Below the pieces are notes generated by a model. The model saw only the letters and a list, made by a program, of their open reading frames with translations, was not told where the DNA came from and ran no database searches. 64,000 nt of DNA from Acidiphilium rubrum (GTDB taxonomy: Bacteria > Pseudomonadota > Alphaproteobacteria > Acetobacterales > Acetobacteraceae). The position numbers and the translations under genes are program-made. Positions 8,017-17,184 of the stretch are shown in pieces. The DNA lies in assembly GCF_900156265.1 (NCBI RefSeq), contig NZ_FTNE01000002.1, positions 164,813 to 228,812 of the forward strand, read 5' to 3'. Position 1 is the stretch's first letter, and each line of letters starts with the position of its first letter.

Positions 8017-11000
8017 TCACACAAACCGGCGCAGGTCGAGTGTGCTGGGATGTTCGAGGCTGGTGCTGGGGGTTGCGGGGTCGACCGGTCCTGGTGTGTG
8101 GCCGAAGGCGAAGAAGCGGGAGCGGCGACGGGCTTCCGCTTCGTTCGCGTTGACCGGAAACGTCTCGTAGCCGCGGCCGCCGGGGTGGATGGTGTGGTGG
8201 GTCATGCCGCCGAGCGCGCGGGCGGACCAGCGGTCGATCACGTCGAACACGAGCGGCGTTTGGGGCGGGATGAGCGGGTGCAGCGAGGAGGGCGGCGACC
8301 ATGCCTTGAAGCGGACGCCGGCGATGAAGCCGCCGACCGCGCCGGTGGGCGTGAGCGGCACGGTGATGCCGTTGCAGGTCAGGGCGAAGCGTTCATCGAC
8401 CCAGCCGGAGACCGCGATCTGCACGCGTTCCACCGCGCTATCGACGTAGCGGGCGGTGCCGCCGATGGTTTGTTCCTCGCCCAGCACGTGCCAGGGCTCC
8501 AGCGCGTGGCGTAGTTCGAGTTCCATGCCGGCGACGGTGACGGCGCCGAATTTCGGGAAACGGAACTCCTGATGCGGCACGAACCAGGCCGGGTCGATCG
8601 GGAAGCCGCGGGCGGCCAGCTCCTCGAGCGCGTCGCGCAGATCAGCGGCCACGTAATGCGGGAGCATGAACTGATCGTTCAGCCTTGTGCCCCAGCGGAT
8701 CAGCCGGCGCTCGTAGGGGGTCTGCCAGAAGGCGGCGACGCAGGCGCGCATCAGCAGGGCCTGTGCGACCGACATGCGCGCATCCGGCGGCATTTCGAAG
8801 GCGCGGAATTCGACCAGGCCGCGCCGGCCGGAGGCGGAACCGGGGGCGTAGAGCTTGTCGATGCAGAATTCGGTGCGATGGCCGTTGCCGGTCATGTCGG
8901 TCAGGATGTTGCGGAGCAGCCGGTCGATGATCCAGGGCGGGGTTTCGGTGCCGGGCTTGATCTGGCGGAAGGCGGTTTCGAGTTCGAGCAGCGCGTCCTC
9001 CCGCGCCTCGTCGATGCGGGGGTGCTGGCTGGAGGGGCCGATGAACAGGCCGGAGAACAAATACGACAGGCTCGGGTGATTGTGCCAGAATCCGAGCAGG
9101 GATTTCAGCAGATCGGGGCGGCGGAGGAAGGGGCTGTCGGTCGCTTCGGCCGCGCCCATCACGACGTGATTGCCGCCGCCGGTGCCGACGTGGCGGCCAT
9201 CGAGCATGAATTTCTCGGCGGCGAGGCCGGTTTCGCGCGCGAGTTGGTAGAGTTGCAGGGTGCGGCCGACGTGCTCGGCCCAGGTGGCGGCGGGCGGCAG
9301 ATTGACCTCGATCACACCGGGGTCGGGGGTGACGGAAAAGCTCAGCAGGCGCGGATCGTCGGGCGGCTGGTAGCCTTCCAGGAAAATCTTGCGGCTTTGC
9401 ATGGCAGCGACGCGTTCGATCGCCGCGACGAGGGTGAGGAAATCCTCGACCTCGTAGAGCGGTGGCAGAAACACATGCAGCATGCCGCCGCGCGCCTCGA
9501 CCGCCAGGGCGGTGCGGACGATGCCGGGCGCTTCGCCCAGCAATTTTGCGCCCGAAGTACCGGCGCGTTGGGCGGCGACGCGGCCGTTGGGTGGGACGAA
9601 TTCGCGCAGGGCGGCGGCACTCGGCAATGCTTCGTGCGGGGCGAACGGATCGGGCGGGGAGTCGATTTCGGTGGCGGCGGGGTCTTCCCAGGGCAGGCTG
9701 TCGAGCGGCAGGCGCAGCCCGATCGGTGAATCGCCGGGCACCAGCACCAGGTCGCCGCCGCGAAAATTCCAGCGCGCCGATTGCCATTGGCGCCCCGCGT
9801 CATCGGGCACCCGGCGCAGCGGCAGCACGCTGCCGGCGGATTGGCCGAGGTCGCCGGCGAACAGGCGGGCGAGGCGGGCGCGCTCGATCGGGTCGGTAAT
9901 CTTGCTCGCCTCGGCGCGGACGTTGGCCGGCAGGCGGGATTCGCGCCAGAGATAGTAATGCACATCCTCATAGGCCGGCATCACCAGGGCGGGGTCGATG
10001 TGCAGCGTCTCGGCCAGGGCGGCGCAGAAGCGCGCGGCATCGTCGGCGGTTGCGGTGTCGGTGTCGTCATCGCTCGCGAGCCACGCCTGATCCTGCCAGA
10101 CCGGCTCGCCATCGGCCCGCCAATAGGCGTGCAGCGCCCAGCGCGGCAATTGCTCGCCGGGGTATAATTTGCCCTGGGTGTATTGCAGCGCGGCGCCCGG
10201 TGCCCAGGCCGGTGCCAGCCGGCGGAGCAGCCGGCCGGCCATGGTGCGCTTGGTCGGGCCGAGTGCGTCGATATTCCATTCCGGCGCATCGATATCGGTG
10301 GCCGACACAAAGGTCGGCTCGCCGCCCATGGTCAGCCGCACGTCGCCGACCAGCAGCGCGGCATCGACCCGCGCGCCGGTTGCGAGAATATCCTGCCACA
10401 CCGCCTCGCTATAGGGTTTGGTCACGCGCGGCGTTTGTTCGATGCGGCGGATTTCCATCGAGAAATCGAAATCGACGCCACTGGGCTCGACCCCGCCGGA
10501 AATCGGTGCCGCCGAAATCGGGTCCGGGCTTGCCGCCAGCGGAATATGACCCTCGCCGGTCAGCAGGCCGGAGGTGGCATCGAGCCCGATCCAGCCGGCG
10601 CCGGGGAGATAGACCTCGGCCCAGGCGTGCAGATCGGTGAAATCCTGGGTCGGGCCGGCCGGGCCTTCGACCGGCTTCACATCGGCGACCAGCTGGATCA
10701 GGTAGCCGGAACAGAACCGGGCGGCGAAGCCCAGATGTCGCAGCAGATGCACCAGCAGCCAGGCGGAATCGCGGCAGGACCCCCTGCCCTCGCCCAGCGT
10801 GTGGTCCGGCGCCCAGACGCCCGGCTCCATCCGCACCACATAGGCGACGCGCGACTGCACCAAAGCGTTGAGGGCGACCAGCTTGTTGACCGTGGTCGCC
10901 TCGATCGCGCGTCCCTGTTCGATCAGCGCCGCAAGCAGCGGTCCCGGTGCCTCGGTGCGGCGGAACGGGGCCAATTCCTGCTCCAGCACCGGGTCGTAGG

Positions 11001-11313
11001 TGAACGGCCAGGTTTCCGCCTCGGGCTCGAGGAAGAAATCGAACGGGTTGATCGTCGCCATATCCGCGATCAGATCGACCGTGACGACGAACGAGGTCAC
11101 GGGGTCGGGGAACACCACGCGCGCGAGGAAATTGCCTTGCGGGTCCTGCAGCCAGTTCAGGAAATGCGGCTTCGGCTCGACCTTGAGCGTGTAGGCCAGG
11201 ATGGGCGTGCGCGTGTAGGGCGCCGGGCGCAGCCGGATGGTCTGCGGCCCGAGGCGGATCGGCCGATCGTACTGGTAGCTGGTGCGGTGGGTCAGCGCGA
11301 CATGGATCGACAT
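8017..11313 (-). CDS. transglutaminase-like protein with DUF2126 domain
   Basis: The protein is about 1098 residues. The N-terminal third is a bacterial transglutaminase-like unit: a beta-rich N domain (1-100), then a papain-like core with C180 in GRGSCRDSAWLL, H229 in LHAWAEVYLPGAGW and D245 in GLDATSG, a complete triad. The large C-terminal part is DUF2126, of unknown function. Related proteins occur with circularly permuted ATP-grasp and alpha-E genes in predicted peptide-modification operons. No signal peptide is visible. ATG 11313 is preferred over an upstream start at 11328, since SIHVALTHRTSYQYDR is the normal N-terminus. A second transglutaminase gene lies upstream, separated by a twin-hairpin repeat. 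Confidence 0.93.
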   Translation of the reverse strand: MSIHVALTHRTSYQYDRPIRLGPQTIRLRPAPYTRTPILAYTLKVEPKPHFLNWLQDPQGNFLARVVFPDPVTSFVVTVDLIADMATINPFDFFLEPEAETWPFTYDPVLEQELAPFRRTEAPGPLLAALIEQGRAIEATTVNKLVALNALVQSRVAYVVRMEPGVWAPDHTLGEGRGSCRDSAWLLVHLLRHLGFAARFCSGYLIQLVADVKPVEGPAGPTQDFTDLHAWAEVYLPGAGWIGLDATSGLLTGEGHIPLAASPDPISAAPISGGVEPSGVDFDFSMEIRRIEQTPRVTKPYSEAVWQDILATGARVDAALLVGDVRLTMGGEPTFVSATDIDAPEWNIDALGPTKRTMAGRLLRRLAPAWAPGAALQYTQGKLYPGEQLPRWALHAYWRADGEPVWQDQAWLASDDDTDTATADDAARFCAALAETLHIDPALVMPAYEDVHYYLWRESRLPANVRAEASKITDPIERARLARLFAGDLGQSAGSVLPLRRVPDDAGRQWQSARWNFRGGDLVLVPGDSPIGLRLPLDSLPWEDPAATEIDSPPDPFAPHEALPSAAALREFVPPNGRVAAQRAGTSGAKLLGEAPGIVRTALAVEARGGMLHVFLPPLYEVEDFLTLVAAIERVAAMQSRKIFLEGYQPPDDPRLLSFSVTPDPGVIEVNLPPAATWAEHVGRTLQLYQLARETGLAAEKFMLDGRHVGTGGGNHVVMGAAEATDSPFLRRPDLLKSLLGFWHNHPSLSYLFSGLFIGPSSQHPRIDEAREDALLELETAFRQIKPGTETPPWIIDRLLRNILTDMTGNGHRTEFCIDKLYAPGSASGRRGLVEFRAFEMPPDARMSVAQALLMRACVAAFWQTPYERRLIRWGTRLNDQFMLPHYVAADLRDALEELAARGFPIDPAWFVPHQEFRFPKFGAVTVAGMELELRHALEPWHVLGEEQTIGGTARYVDSAVERVQIAVSGWVDERFALTCNGITVPLTPTGAVGGFIAGVRFKAWSPPSSLHPLIPPQTPLVFDVIDRWSARALGGMTHHTIHPGGRGYETFPVNANEAEARRRSRFFAFGHTPGPVDPATPSTSLEHPSTLDLRRFV

Positions 11314-11433
11314 AAGGGTCCTTCGCAACGCAAGGGGATCGGGAGTTCCTGATTTATCGCATGGCGCATTGCGGTACGCCTGACAATCCGAGAGCTGGTG
11401 CCGATGGGGCCGAGATGAGCAAGGGAAAGGAAG

Positions 11434-11560
11434 GTCTTCTTTTTTGTGAACAAAAAAGAAGCAAAAAAAACTTCGCTAATCTGGGCCCGTGCCCGCCAAA
11501 ACGCCCATACCCCAGAGTCAGAAAGTTTTTTGCTTCTTTTTTACAAAAAAGAAGCGCTTT
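11434..11560. repeat. twin A/T-hairpin repeat, copy 1
   Basis: Two hairpins in inverted orientation bracket a GC-rich middle. Hairpin 1 is 11436-11461 (CTTCTTTTTTG/CAAAAAAGAAG, TGAA loop); hairpin 2 is 11532-11555. The whole unit is close to one long imperfect palindrome. Close copies occur at 24935, 53491 and 63846. It separates two transglutaminase genes. Confidence 0.85.
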
Positions 11561-11573
11561 CCTATGTTTCACG

Positions 11574-12440
11574 CTAAGGCTCTGCCGGTGCCAACACGAC
11601 GCTCACCTTGAGCGTATGCCGCCGCCCGCCGAGAATGATCCCGCAGGTCGGGCTGACATCGGTGAAGTCGCGGCCCCAGGCGAGGGTCACGTGTTCGTCG
11701 GACACGATCAGATCGTTGGTCGGGTCGAAATCCACCCAGCCGTGCCGCCAGCCGAGCCAGACCGAAACCCAGGCGTGGGTCTGCTCGGCGCCGGAATAGG
11801 CGGTCTCGCCGCCCACGATCTGGCTGCGCAGATAACCCGATATGTAGCGCGCCGGCAGCTTCAGCGCGCGCAGGCTGGCCAGCATCGCGTGGCTGTAATC
11901 CTGGCAGACGCCCTCACGCCGCGCCAACGCGGCCGGGCCGGTGGTCGTTGTCGTGGTCGAGCCGGGGCGATAGCGGAAACGCGCGTAGAGATCGCGCATC
12001 ATCGCCGTGGTCGCCTCCATCATGTCGGCGCCGGGGGTGAAATGGCTGTGGGCATAGGCCAGCACCGCATCATCCGTGCCGGTCAGTTTGGTCGGCAGCC
12101 GGAATTCGGCGATTCCGGCCGCGCTCGCCGCCGCCGCCGCCACCGCCTCCCACGTGATGCCGGCATGAGCGATCGGCTGCGGTGGTGTCACATCTATGTC
12201 GGCCTCGAGCGTGGCGATGAATTCATCATGCGGCAGATCGAGCTCGACCGAGGTGATATGGTTGCCGAAATAATCGACCTCGTCCCACCGGCTCGACGGT
12301 GCCGGCTCGATTGCCAGCGTGGCCGCTGCCAGCACCTGGCCCGGTCGCACCCGCGGCAGCAGGTGCAGAAAATGCCGCGCGCGGATCGCCGGTGTCTGGT
12401 ACGTGTAGGTGGTGCGATGGGTCAGCCGGTAGCGGATCAT
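11574..12440 (-). CDS. transglutaminase-like family protein
   Basis: The 288-residue protein has the bacterial transglutaminase N-terminal beta domain (YRLTHRTTYTYQTPAIRARH at the start) followed by the cysteine-protease-like core with C179 in REGVCQDYSHAML, H222 in QTHAWVSVWLG and D239 in WVDFDPTND. All three triad residues are present. Such domains act as transglutaminases or, more often in bacteria, as peptidases; the substrate is unknown. No export signal is visible. It is divergently oriented to the transglutaminase gene at 12625, with 184 bp between the starts. Confidence 0.92.
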   Translation of the reverse strand: MIRYRLTHRTTYTYQTPAIRARHFLHLLPRVRPGQVLAAATLAIEPAPSSRWDEVDYFGNHITSVELDLPHDEFIATLEADIDVTPPQPIAHAGITWEAVAAAAASAAGIAEFRLPTKLTGTDDAVLAYAHSHFTPGADMMEATTAMMRDLYARFRYRPGSTTTTTTGPAALARREGVCQDYSHAMLASLRALKLPARYISGYLRSQIVGGETAYSGAEQTHAWVSVWLGWRHGWVDFDPTNDLIVSDEHVTLAWGRDFTDVSPTCGIILGGRRHTLKVSVVLAPAEP

Positions 12441-12624
12441 TCAACTCGTCCAGACGATTCGTTTGATGACAGTATCATTGCGTCCGGCCTGCCGATAGCC
12501 GAATTTTACCGCCGATTCCGGTGGAAACCCGCACCGTAGCGCCACATATACCGTGCTGGCGTAACCGGCAGGACCCCATGCAGACGACCCTTACCCGACC
12601 CATGATCAGGGGAACCGGCGCATC

Positions 12625-13599
12625 ATGTGCCACGATCGTGCGACGCGACGGCGCACGGTACGGTCGCGCCTGATCTTGCCCGTTCTCGAAGTTCGCCACA
12701 TCACCACCTATCGCTACCGCCAGCCGGTCGCGCTGGGCGAACACCGCATGATGTTTCGCCCGCGCGAAGGCCATGATCAGCGCGTTCTGAATGCCAACCT
12801 CATCATCAACCCCGCGCCGATCCGCCAGCGCTGGATGCTCGATGTGTTCGGCAATCACGTGGGTTATGCAAGCTTCGGGGCCCGCACCACCGAATTATGC
12901 TTCGACAGCTCCGTGACGCTGCAACACAACCCGAGCCACGCCGAAGACGGCACGCTGCCGGACCTGACCCTCGAAGACTACGCGCTCACCTACCCCTTCA
13001 CCTACGGCGGCGATGAAATGCCGGACCTGATGCGCCTGATCGAGCGGCATAACCGCGACCCGCATCACGAGGTCGATCGCTGGGCGCGTCGCTTCCTCTC
13101 ACCGAACGGGCCGACCAGCACCAGCGCGCTGCTGCGCGGCATCAACCAGGCGATCTGGCAAGGGTTCACCTACGTTGCGCGCGAGGAAAAAGGCCTGCAG
13201 GAACCGACCACCACGCTGAAACTCGGCAGCGGCAGCTGCCGCGACTTCGCCCTGCTGATGATGGAAGCGGTGCGCGCGCTCGGCCTCGCTGCCCGCTTCG
13301 TATCGGGCTACCTGCACGTGCCCGCCCGCGGCAATCGCTCCAACATCGGCGGTGGCGCCACCCACGCCTGGCTCCAGGTGTTCCTGCCCGGCGCCGGCTG
13401 GGTTGAATTCGATCCGACCAACGGCATCGTCGGCAATCGCGATCTGATCCGCGTTGCCGTCGTCCGCGAGCCCGCACAGGCCGTGCCGCTCTCAGGCACC
13501 TGGGTCGGCGCACCGTCCGATCACCTCGCCATGAACGTCGCCGTGACCGTCACCAGAACCGACCTGCCGCCCTCCGATCCAAGCCCGCAGCCTCGTTGA
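12625..13599 (+). CDS. transglutaminase-like family protein
   Basis: The protein is 324 residues. A beta-rich N domain (EVRHITTYRYRQPVALGEHR at 22-41) precedes a core with an intact triad: C205 in GSGSCRDFALL, H247 in ATHAWLQVFLPGAGW and D263 in EFDPTNG. The core closely resembles that of the neighbour at 11574, so the group probably expanded by duplication. The ATG at 12625 gives about 17 residues unlike the family N-terminus; TTG at 12676 may be the true start. The next transglutaminase gene begins 27 bp after the stop, so they likely share a transcript. Confidence 0.91.
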   Translation: MCHDRATRRRTVRSRLILPVLEVRHITTYRYRQPVALGEHRMMFRPREGHDQRVLNANLIINPAPIRQRWMLDVFGNHVGYASFGARTTELCFDSSVTLQHNPSHAEDGTLPDLTLEDYALTYPFTYGGDEMPDLMRLIERHNRDPHHEVDRWARRFLSPNGPTSTSALLRGINQAIWQGFTYVAREEKGLQEPTTTLKLGSGSCRDFALLMMEAVRALGLAARFVSGYLHVPARGNRSNIGGGATHAWLQVFLPGAGWVEFDPTNGIVGNRDLIRVAVVREPAQAVPLSGTWVGAPSDHLAMNVAVTVTRTDLPPSDPSPQPR

Positions 13600-13626
13600 C
13601 CCCATTTCGCAAGGACCTACTCCATC

Positions 13627-14436
13627 ATGAAAATTCGCGCAGGCTTTGAAATCTCGTTCGACTGCCCCACCCCGATCCCGATGCTGCTGATGCTGAACCT
13701 GCACCCCTCGCGCGAGCCGGACCTACTGACCGAGAGCCGCCTGATGCTCGACCCGCCCGTACCCGTCACCCACTACATCGACGGGTTCGGCAATTGCTGC
13801 AGCCGGATCGTCGCCATGCCGGGCCGCCAGACCATGCGCAGCGACTTCCTGATCCGCGACTACGGCGACCCCGATGTGCAGCCCCACGGCGCGCCGCAAA
13901 TCGCCGTCGAACACCTGCCGACCGATATCCTGGTGTTCCTGCTGGGCAGCCGCTACTGCGAAACCGACCGGCTCTCGGATACCGCGATATCACTGTTCGG
14001 CCACGTCGAACCCGGATGGTCACGCGTGCAGGCGATCTGCGAATACGTCCATAACCGGATCACCTTCGATTATCAGAGCGCCCGCCCGACCAAAACCGCC
14101 TGGGACGCCTTCATGGAACAACGCGGCGTCTGCCGCGACTTCGCCCACCTCGCCATCACGTTCTGCCGCTGCATGAACATCCCCGCCCGCTACTGCACCG
14201 GCTACCTCGGCGATATCGGCGTACCACTCTCGCCCGACCCGATGGACTTCAGCGGCTGGTTCGACGTCTACCTCGGCGGTCGCTGGTACACCTGCGACGC
14301 CCGCCACAACCACCCCCGCATCGGCCGCATCCTGATGGCCCGCGGCCGCGACGCCACCGACGTCGCCATCACCACCACCTTCGGCCAATGCACCCTGACC
14401 GGCTTCACAGTCGTAACCGACGAAGTGGCGTCGTGA
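13627..14436 (+). CDS. transglutaminase-like family protein lacking the usual triad His
   Basis: The 269-residue protein has the same fold order as its neighbours, with C169 in RGVCRDFAHLAITFC and D224 in WYTCDARHN. At the position where the other three have His-Ala-Trp, this one reads Ser209-Gly210-Trp211 (DFSGWFDVYLGG). Either the subfamily uses another residue or the protein is not a typical triad enzyme. H227 and H229 just after D224 are nearby candidates. It follows the preceding gene by 27 bp. The large palindrome element begins 6 bp after its stop. Confidence 0.88.
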   Translation: MKIRAGFEISFDCPTPIPMLLMLNLHPSREPDLLTESRLMLDPPVPVTHYIDGFGNCCSRIVAMPGRQTMRSDFLIRDYGDPDVQPHGAPQIAVEHLPTDILVFLLGSRYCETDRLSDTAISLFGHVEPGWSRVQAICEYVHNRITFDYQSARPTKTAWDAFMEQRGVCRDFAHLAITFCRCMNIPARYCTGYLGDIGVPLSPDPMDFSGWFDVYLGGRWYTCDARHNHPRIGRILMARGRDATDVAITTTFGQCTLTGFTVVTDEVAS

Positions 14437-14441
14437 TTTCG

Positions 14442-14674
14442 GGGGGTGGGACTTGGGTCAAAAAGGCCAGGGGCTCTGCCCCTGGACCCCGCTAAGGGCT
14501 AGCCCTTAGAACCCGCTAGTTTTAGGCAAGGGGAGGGCGCTGCCTCGGACTTTCAGCTGATCTGGCCTGGGTCGCCCTCCCCTTGCCTAAAACTAATGGA
14601 TTTTAAAGGCTCCGCCTTTAACGGGGGTCCAGGGGGCAGAGCCCCCTGGCCTTTTTGACCCAAGTCCCACCCCC
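14442..14674. repeat. 233-bp nested palindrome element, copy A
   Basis: Perfect 32-bp terminal inverted repeats (14442-14473 and 14643-14674) enclose a second perfect 23-bp inverted pair (14517-14539 and 14573-14595) and smaller hairpins, such as CCAGGGGC/GCCCCTGG near 14467-14485 and TTAAAGGC/GCCTTTAA near 14602-14620. It fills the convergent gap between a transglutaminase gene and serA, so it can act as a bidirectional terminator. Copy B at 22729 shares the inner part almost exactly, but its outer arms differ. Confidence 0.88.
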
Positions 14675-14678
14675 GATT

Positions 14679-16265
14679 TCAGAACGCCAACTGTGTCGCT
14701 TGCATGACTTGGGGCAGGTGGCGGATGGCGGTGAGGGCGGGGTCGGGCAGGGTTTCGTCGATCGAGATCAGGCAGACGGCGTCGCCGCCCTGGGTGGCGC
14801 GGCCGAGGTGGAAGGTGGCGATGTTGATGCCTTGATCGGCCAGGATGGCGCTGCATTTGGCGATGAAGCCGGGTTTGTCCTGGTTGGTGACGTAGAGCAT
14901 GTGGCGGCCGAAATCGGCTTCGACCTTGATGCCTTTGACTTCGACGAGGCGGGGTTTGGCCCCGCCGAACAGCGTGCCGGAGACGGTACGGGTCTGCTCG
15001 CCGGTGGTGACCGAGATGCGCACGAGGGTTTGGTATTCACTGTCACGGTCGTGGACGGTTTCGGACATGTCGATGCCGTGATCGCGCGCGAAGACCGGCG
15101 CGTTGACCATGTTGACGCCTTCCATCATCGGCGCGAGCAGGCCGGCGAACAGGGCGGCGGAGAGCGGGCGGTGGTTGAGGTGCGCGGCGGCGCCTTCGTA
15201 TTCGATGCCGACCTTGGTGATGACGCCGTGGCGCGCTTCGGTGAGTTGCCCGGCGAAGCTGCCGAGCAACTGGCACAGTTGCATGTAGGGTTTCAGCCTG
15301 GGCGCGTCTTCGGCGGAGACCGATGCCATGTTGACGGCGTTGGTGATGGCGCCGGTGAGCAGGAAGTCGCTGATCTGTTCGGCGACCTGGAGGGCGACGT
15401 TTTCCTGTGCTTCGGTGGTGGCAGCACCAAGATGCGGGGTGCAGACGACGTTGTCGAGCGTGAACAGCGGGCTTTCGGTCGCGGGTTCGACCTCGAACAC
15501 ATCGAGGGCGGCGCCGGCGACCTGGCCGGATTGCAGGGCGTCGTAGAGTGCGACCTCGTCGATCAAACCGCCGCGGGCGCAGTTGACGATCCGCACGCCT
15601 TTTTTGGTTTTGGCGAGGTTTTCACGCGAGAGAATGTTGCGGGTCTGTTCGGTGAGCGGGGTGTGCAGCGTGATGAAATCGGCGCGGGCGAGCAGGGTGT
15701 CGAGATCGACCTTCTCGATGCCGAGCACGGTGGCGCGGGCTTCGGTGAGGTAGGGATCGTAGGCGACGACGCGCATTTTCAACCCGACCGCGCGGTCCGC
15801 GACGATCGAGCCGATATTGCCGGCGCCGATCAGGCCGAGCGTCTTGTTGGTGAGTTCGACGCCCATGAAGCGGTTTTTCTCCCATTTGCCGGCCTTGGTC
15901 GAGGCGGAGGCTTCGGGCAGTTGCCGGGCGAGCGCGAACATCAGGCCGATCGCGTGTTCGGCGGTGGTGATGGCGTTGCCGTAGGGCGTGTTCATCACGA
16001 CCACGCCGCGGGCGGTGGCGGATTTGACATCGACGTTATCGATGCCGATGCCGGCGCGGCCGATGACTTTCAGGTTGGTGGCGGCATCGAGCAATTCGCG
16101 GGTCACCTTGGTGGCGGAGCGGATCGCCAGACCATCGAACTCACCGATGATCGCGCGCAGTTCGGCGGGTGTGAGGCCGGGTTTGACGACGACATCGACG
16201 CCGCGCTGCTTGAAGATGTCGATGGCGGCGGGCGACAATTTGTCGCTGATCAGAACTTTGGGCAT
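14679..16265 (-). CDS. serA: D-3-phosphoglycerate dehydrogenase
   Basis: SerA oxidises 3-phosphoglycerate to 3-phosphohydroxypyruvate, the first step of serine synthesis. The 528-residue long form has the catalytic/NAD domains (GLIGAGNIG at 144-152, active-site R231, E260 and H278), an ASB intervening domain (about 320-450) and a C-terminal ACT domain (VEADFGRHMLYVTNQDKPGF onward) that normally senses serine. The start at 16265 has GAGGA upstream and gives the standard MPKVLISDKLS. It is the last gene of serC-phzF-serA, 28 bp after the PhzF-like gene. Confidence 0.97.
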   Translation of the reverse strand: MPKVLISDKLSPAAIDIFKQRGVDVVVKPGLTPAELRAIIGEFDGLAIRSATKVTRELLDAATNLKVIGRAGIGIDNVDVKSATARGVVVMNTPYGNAITTAEHAIGLMFALARQLPEASASTKAGKWEKNRFMGVELTNKTLGLIGAGNIGSIVADRAVGLKMRVVAYDPYLTEARATVLGIEKVDLDTLLARADFITLHTPLTEQTRNILSRENLAKTKKGVRIVNCARGGLIDEVALYDALQSGQVAGAALDVFEVEPATESPLFTLDNVVCTPHLGAATTEAQENVALQVAEQISDFLLTGAITNAVNMASVSAEDAPRLKPYMQLCQLLGSFAGQLTEARHGVITKVGIEYEGAAAHLNHRPLSAALFAGLLAPMMEGVNMVNAPVFARDHGIDMSETVHDRDSEYQTLVRISVTTGEQTRTVSGTLFGGAKPRLVEVKGIKVEADFGRHMLYVTNQDKPGFIAKCSAILADQGINIATFHLGRATQGGDAVCLISIDETLPDPALTAIRHLPQVMQATQLAF

Positions 16266-16293
16266 GGGAAATCCTCGGGGGAAAGGGAGAGTC

Positions 16294-17184
16294 TCAATCG
16301 ATCGAGAGATGGCCTTCGGCGATGACGACGCAGGTGCCGCCGATGGTGACGGTGCCGGCGGGGTCCACGGTGGCGCGCAGGCGGCTGGGCCGGCCCATCG
16401 CATCGCCCTGGGCGATGCGCAGCACCAGATCGCCGGGCGGACGGGTGGAGGCGATCAATGCGGCGAGTGCTGCGTTGGCGGCACCGGTGGCCGGATCTTC
16501 GGCAATGCCATCGAGCGGCGCGAACATCCGGCAATGGATGTCGAGGCCGGTGGTCGCGGCGTCCGGGTCCCAAGCATACACATGCAGCCCGCGCGCGAGG
16601 GGCGGGAAGGCGTGGAATGCAGCTGTGTTCATCGTGATACGGTCGAGCGTGGCCCGGTCGCGCAGTTCCGCGAACACCAGATCGGCGCCGACCGAGGCGA
16701 TGCAGGGCGCATGGGTCTTCGTGACGATGTCGCTGTGGTCGAGCCCAAGGCAGGCGGCGATGGCGTCGACCGGGATGGTCTCACCGCGCATCAGGCGCTT
16801 CGGCGCGGTGACATCGGCGCCGACCACATTGCCCTCGTGGTGGATCGCCGTGATCGGCACCAGTCCTGCCAGTTCCTCGAACACCAGGCGATCGCCCAGC
16901 GGCCGGCCGAACGCCTCGCCCTGGCGGGCGAGCCAGAATCCGGTGCCGACATTGGGGTGCCCGGCGAAGGGCATTTCCATCACCGGGTTGAAAATGCGCA
17001 CGTTGGCCGTGTTTGCCGGATCGGCGGGCGGCAGGACGAAGGTGGTTTCGGAATAATTGAACTCTTTGGCAATCGCCTGCATCGTCGTTGTGCTCAGCCC
17101 TTCGGCATCGAGCACGATCGCCAGCGGATTGCCGCCGAACACCCGATCGGTGAAGACATCGACCGTCGCGAAGCGGCGTTTCAT
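16294..17184 (-). CDS. PhzF family isomerase/epimerase-like protein
   Basis: The 296-residue protein is the two-domain diaminopimelate-epimerase-like fold of Phz[21 protein letters not shown] at 5-24, the catalytic-type Glu46 in NYSETTFV, the [15 protein letters not shown] motif and [13 protein letters not shown] in the second half. PhzF itself isomerises a phenazine precursor; most relatives have unknown substrates. Its start overlaps the serC stop (ATGA) and serA follows, so it is co-expressed with serine synthesis genes. A role there, for instance in repairing a side product, is only suggested by context. Confidence 0.9.
   Translation of the reverse strand: MKRRFATVDVFTDRVFGGNPLAIVLDAEGLSTTTMQAIAKEFNYSETTFVLPPADPANTANVRIFNPVMEMPFAGHPNVGTGFWLARQGEAFGRPLGDRLVFEELAGLVPITAIHHEGNVVGADVTAPKRLMRGETIPVDAIAACLGLDHSDIVTKTHAPCIASVGADLVFAELRDRATLDRITMNTAAFHAFPPLARGLHVYAWDPDAATTGLDIHCRMFAPLDGIAEDPATGAANAALAALIASTRPPGDLVLRIAQGDAMGRPSRLRATVDPAGTVTIGGTCVVIAEGHLSID

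Noticed and set aside
7376-8170. Open frame overlapping the glycosyltransferase end and the gap
   Set aside because: Out of frame with the real gene and crosses repeats; no motif.
11434-11560. Twin-hairpin repeats as CRISPR units
   Set aside because: There are only single units at distant sites, no regular spacers and no cas genes.
12441-12624. Small reverse frame over the divergent transglutaminase promoters
   Set aside because: It is a shadow of the gene at 12625, and the gap itself shows no conserved coding pattern.
14655-16325. 556-codon forward frame
   Set aside because: Antisense of serA; low-complexity composition.
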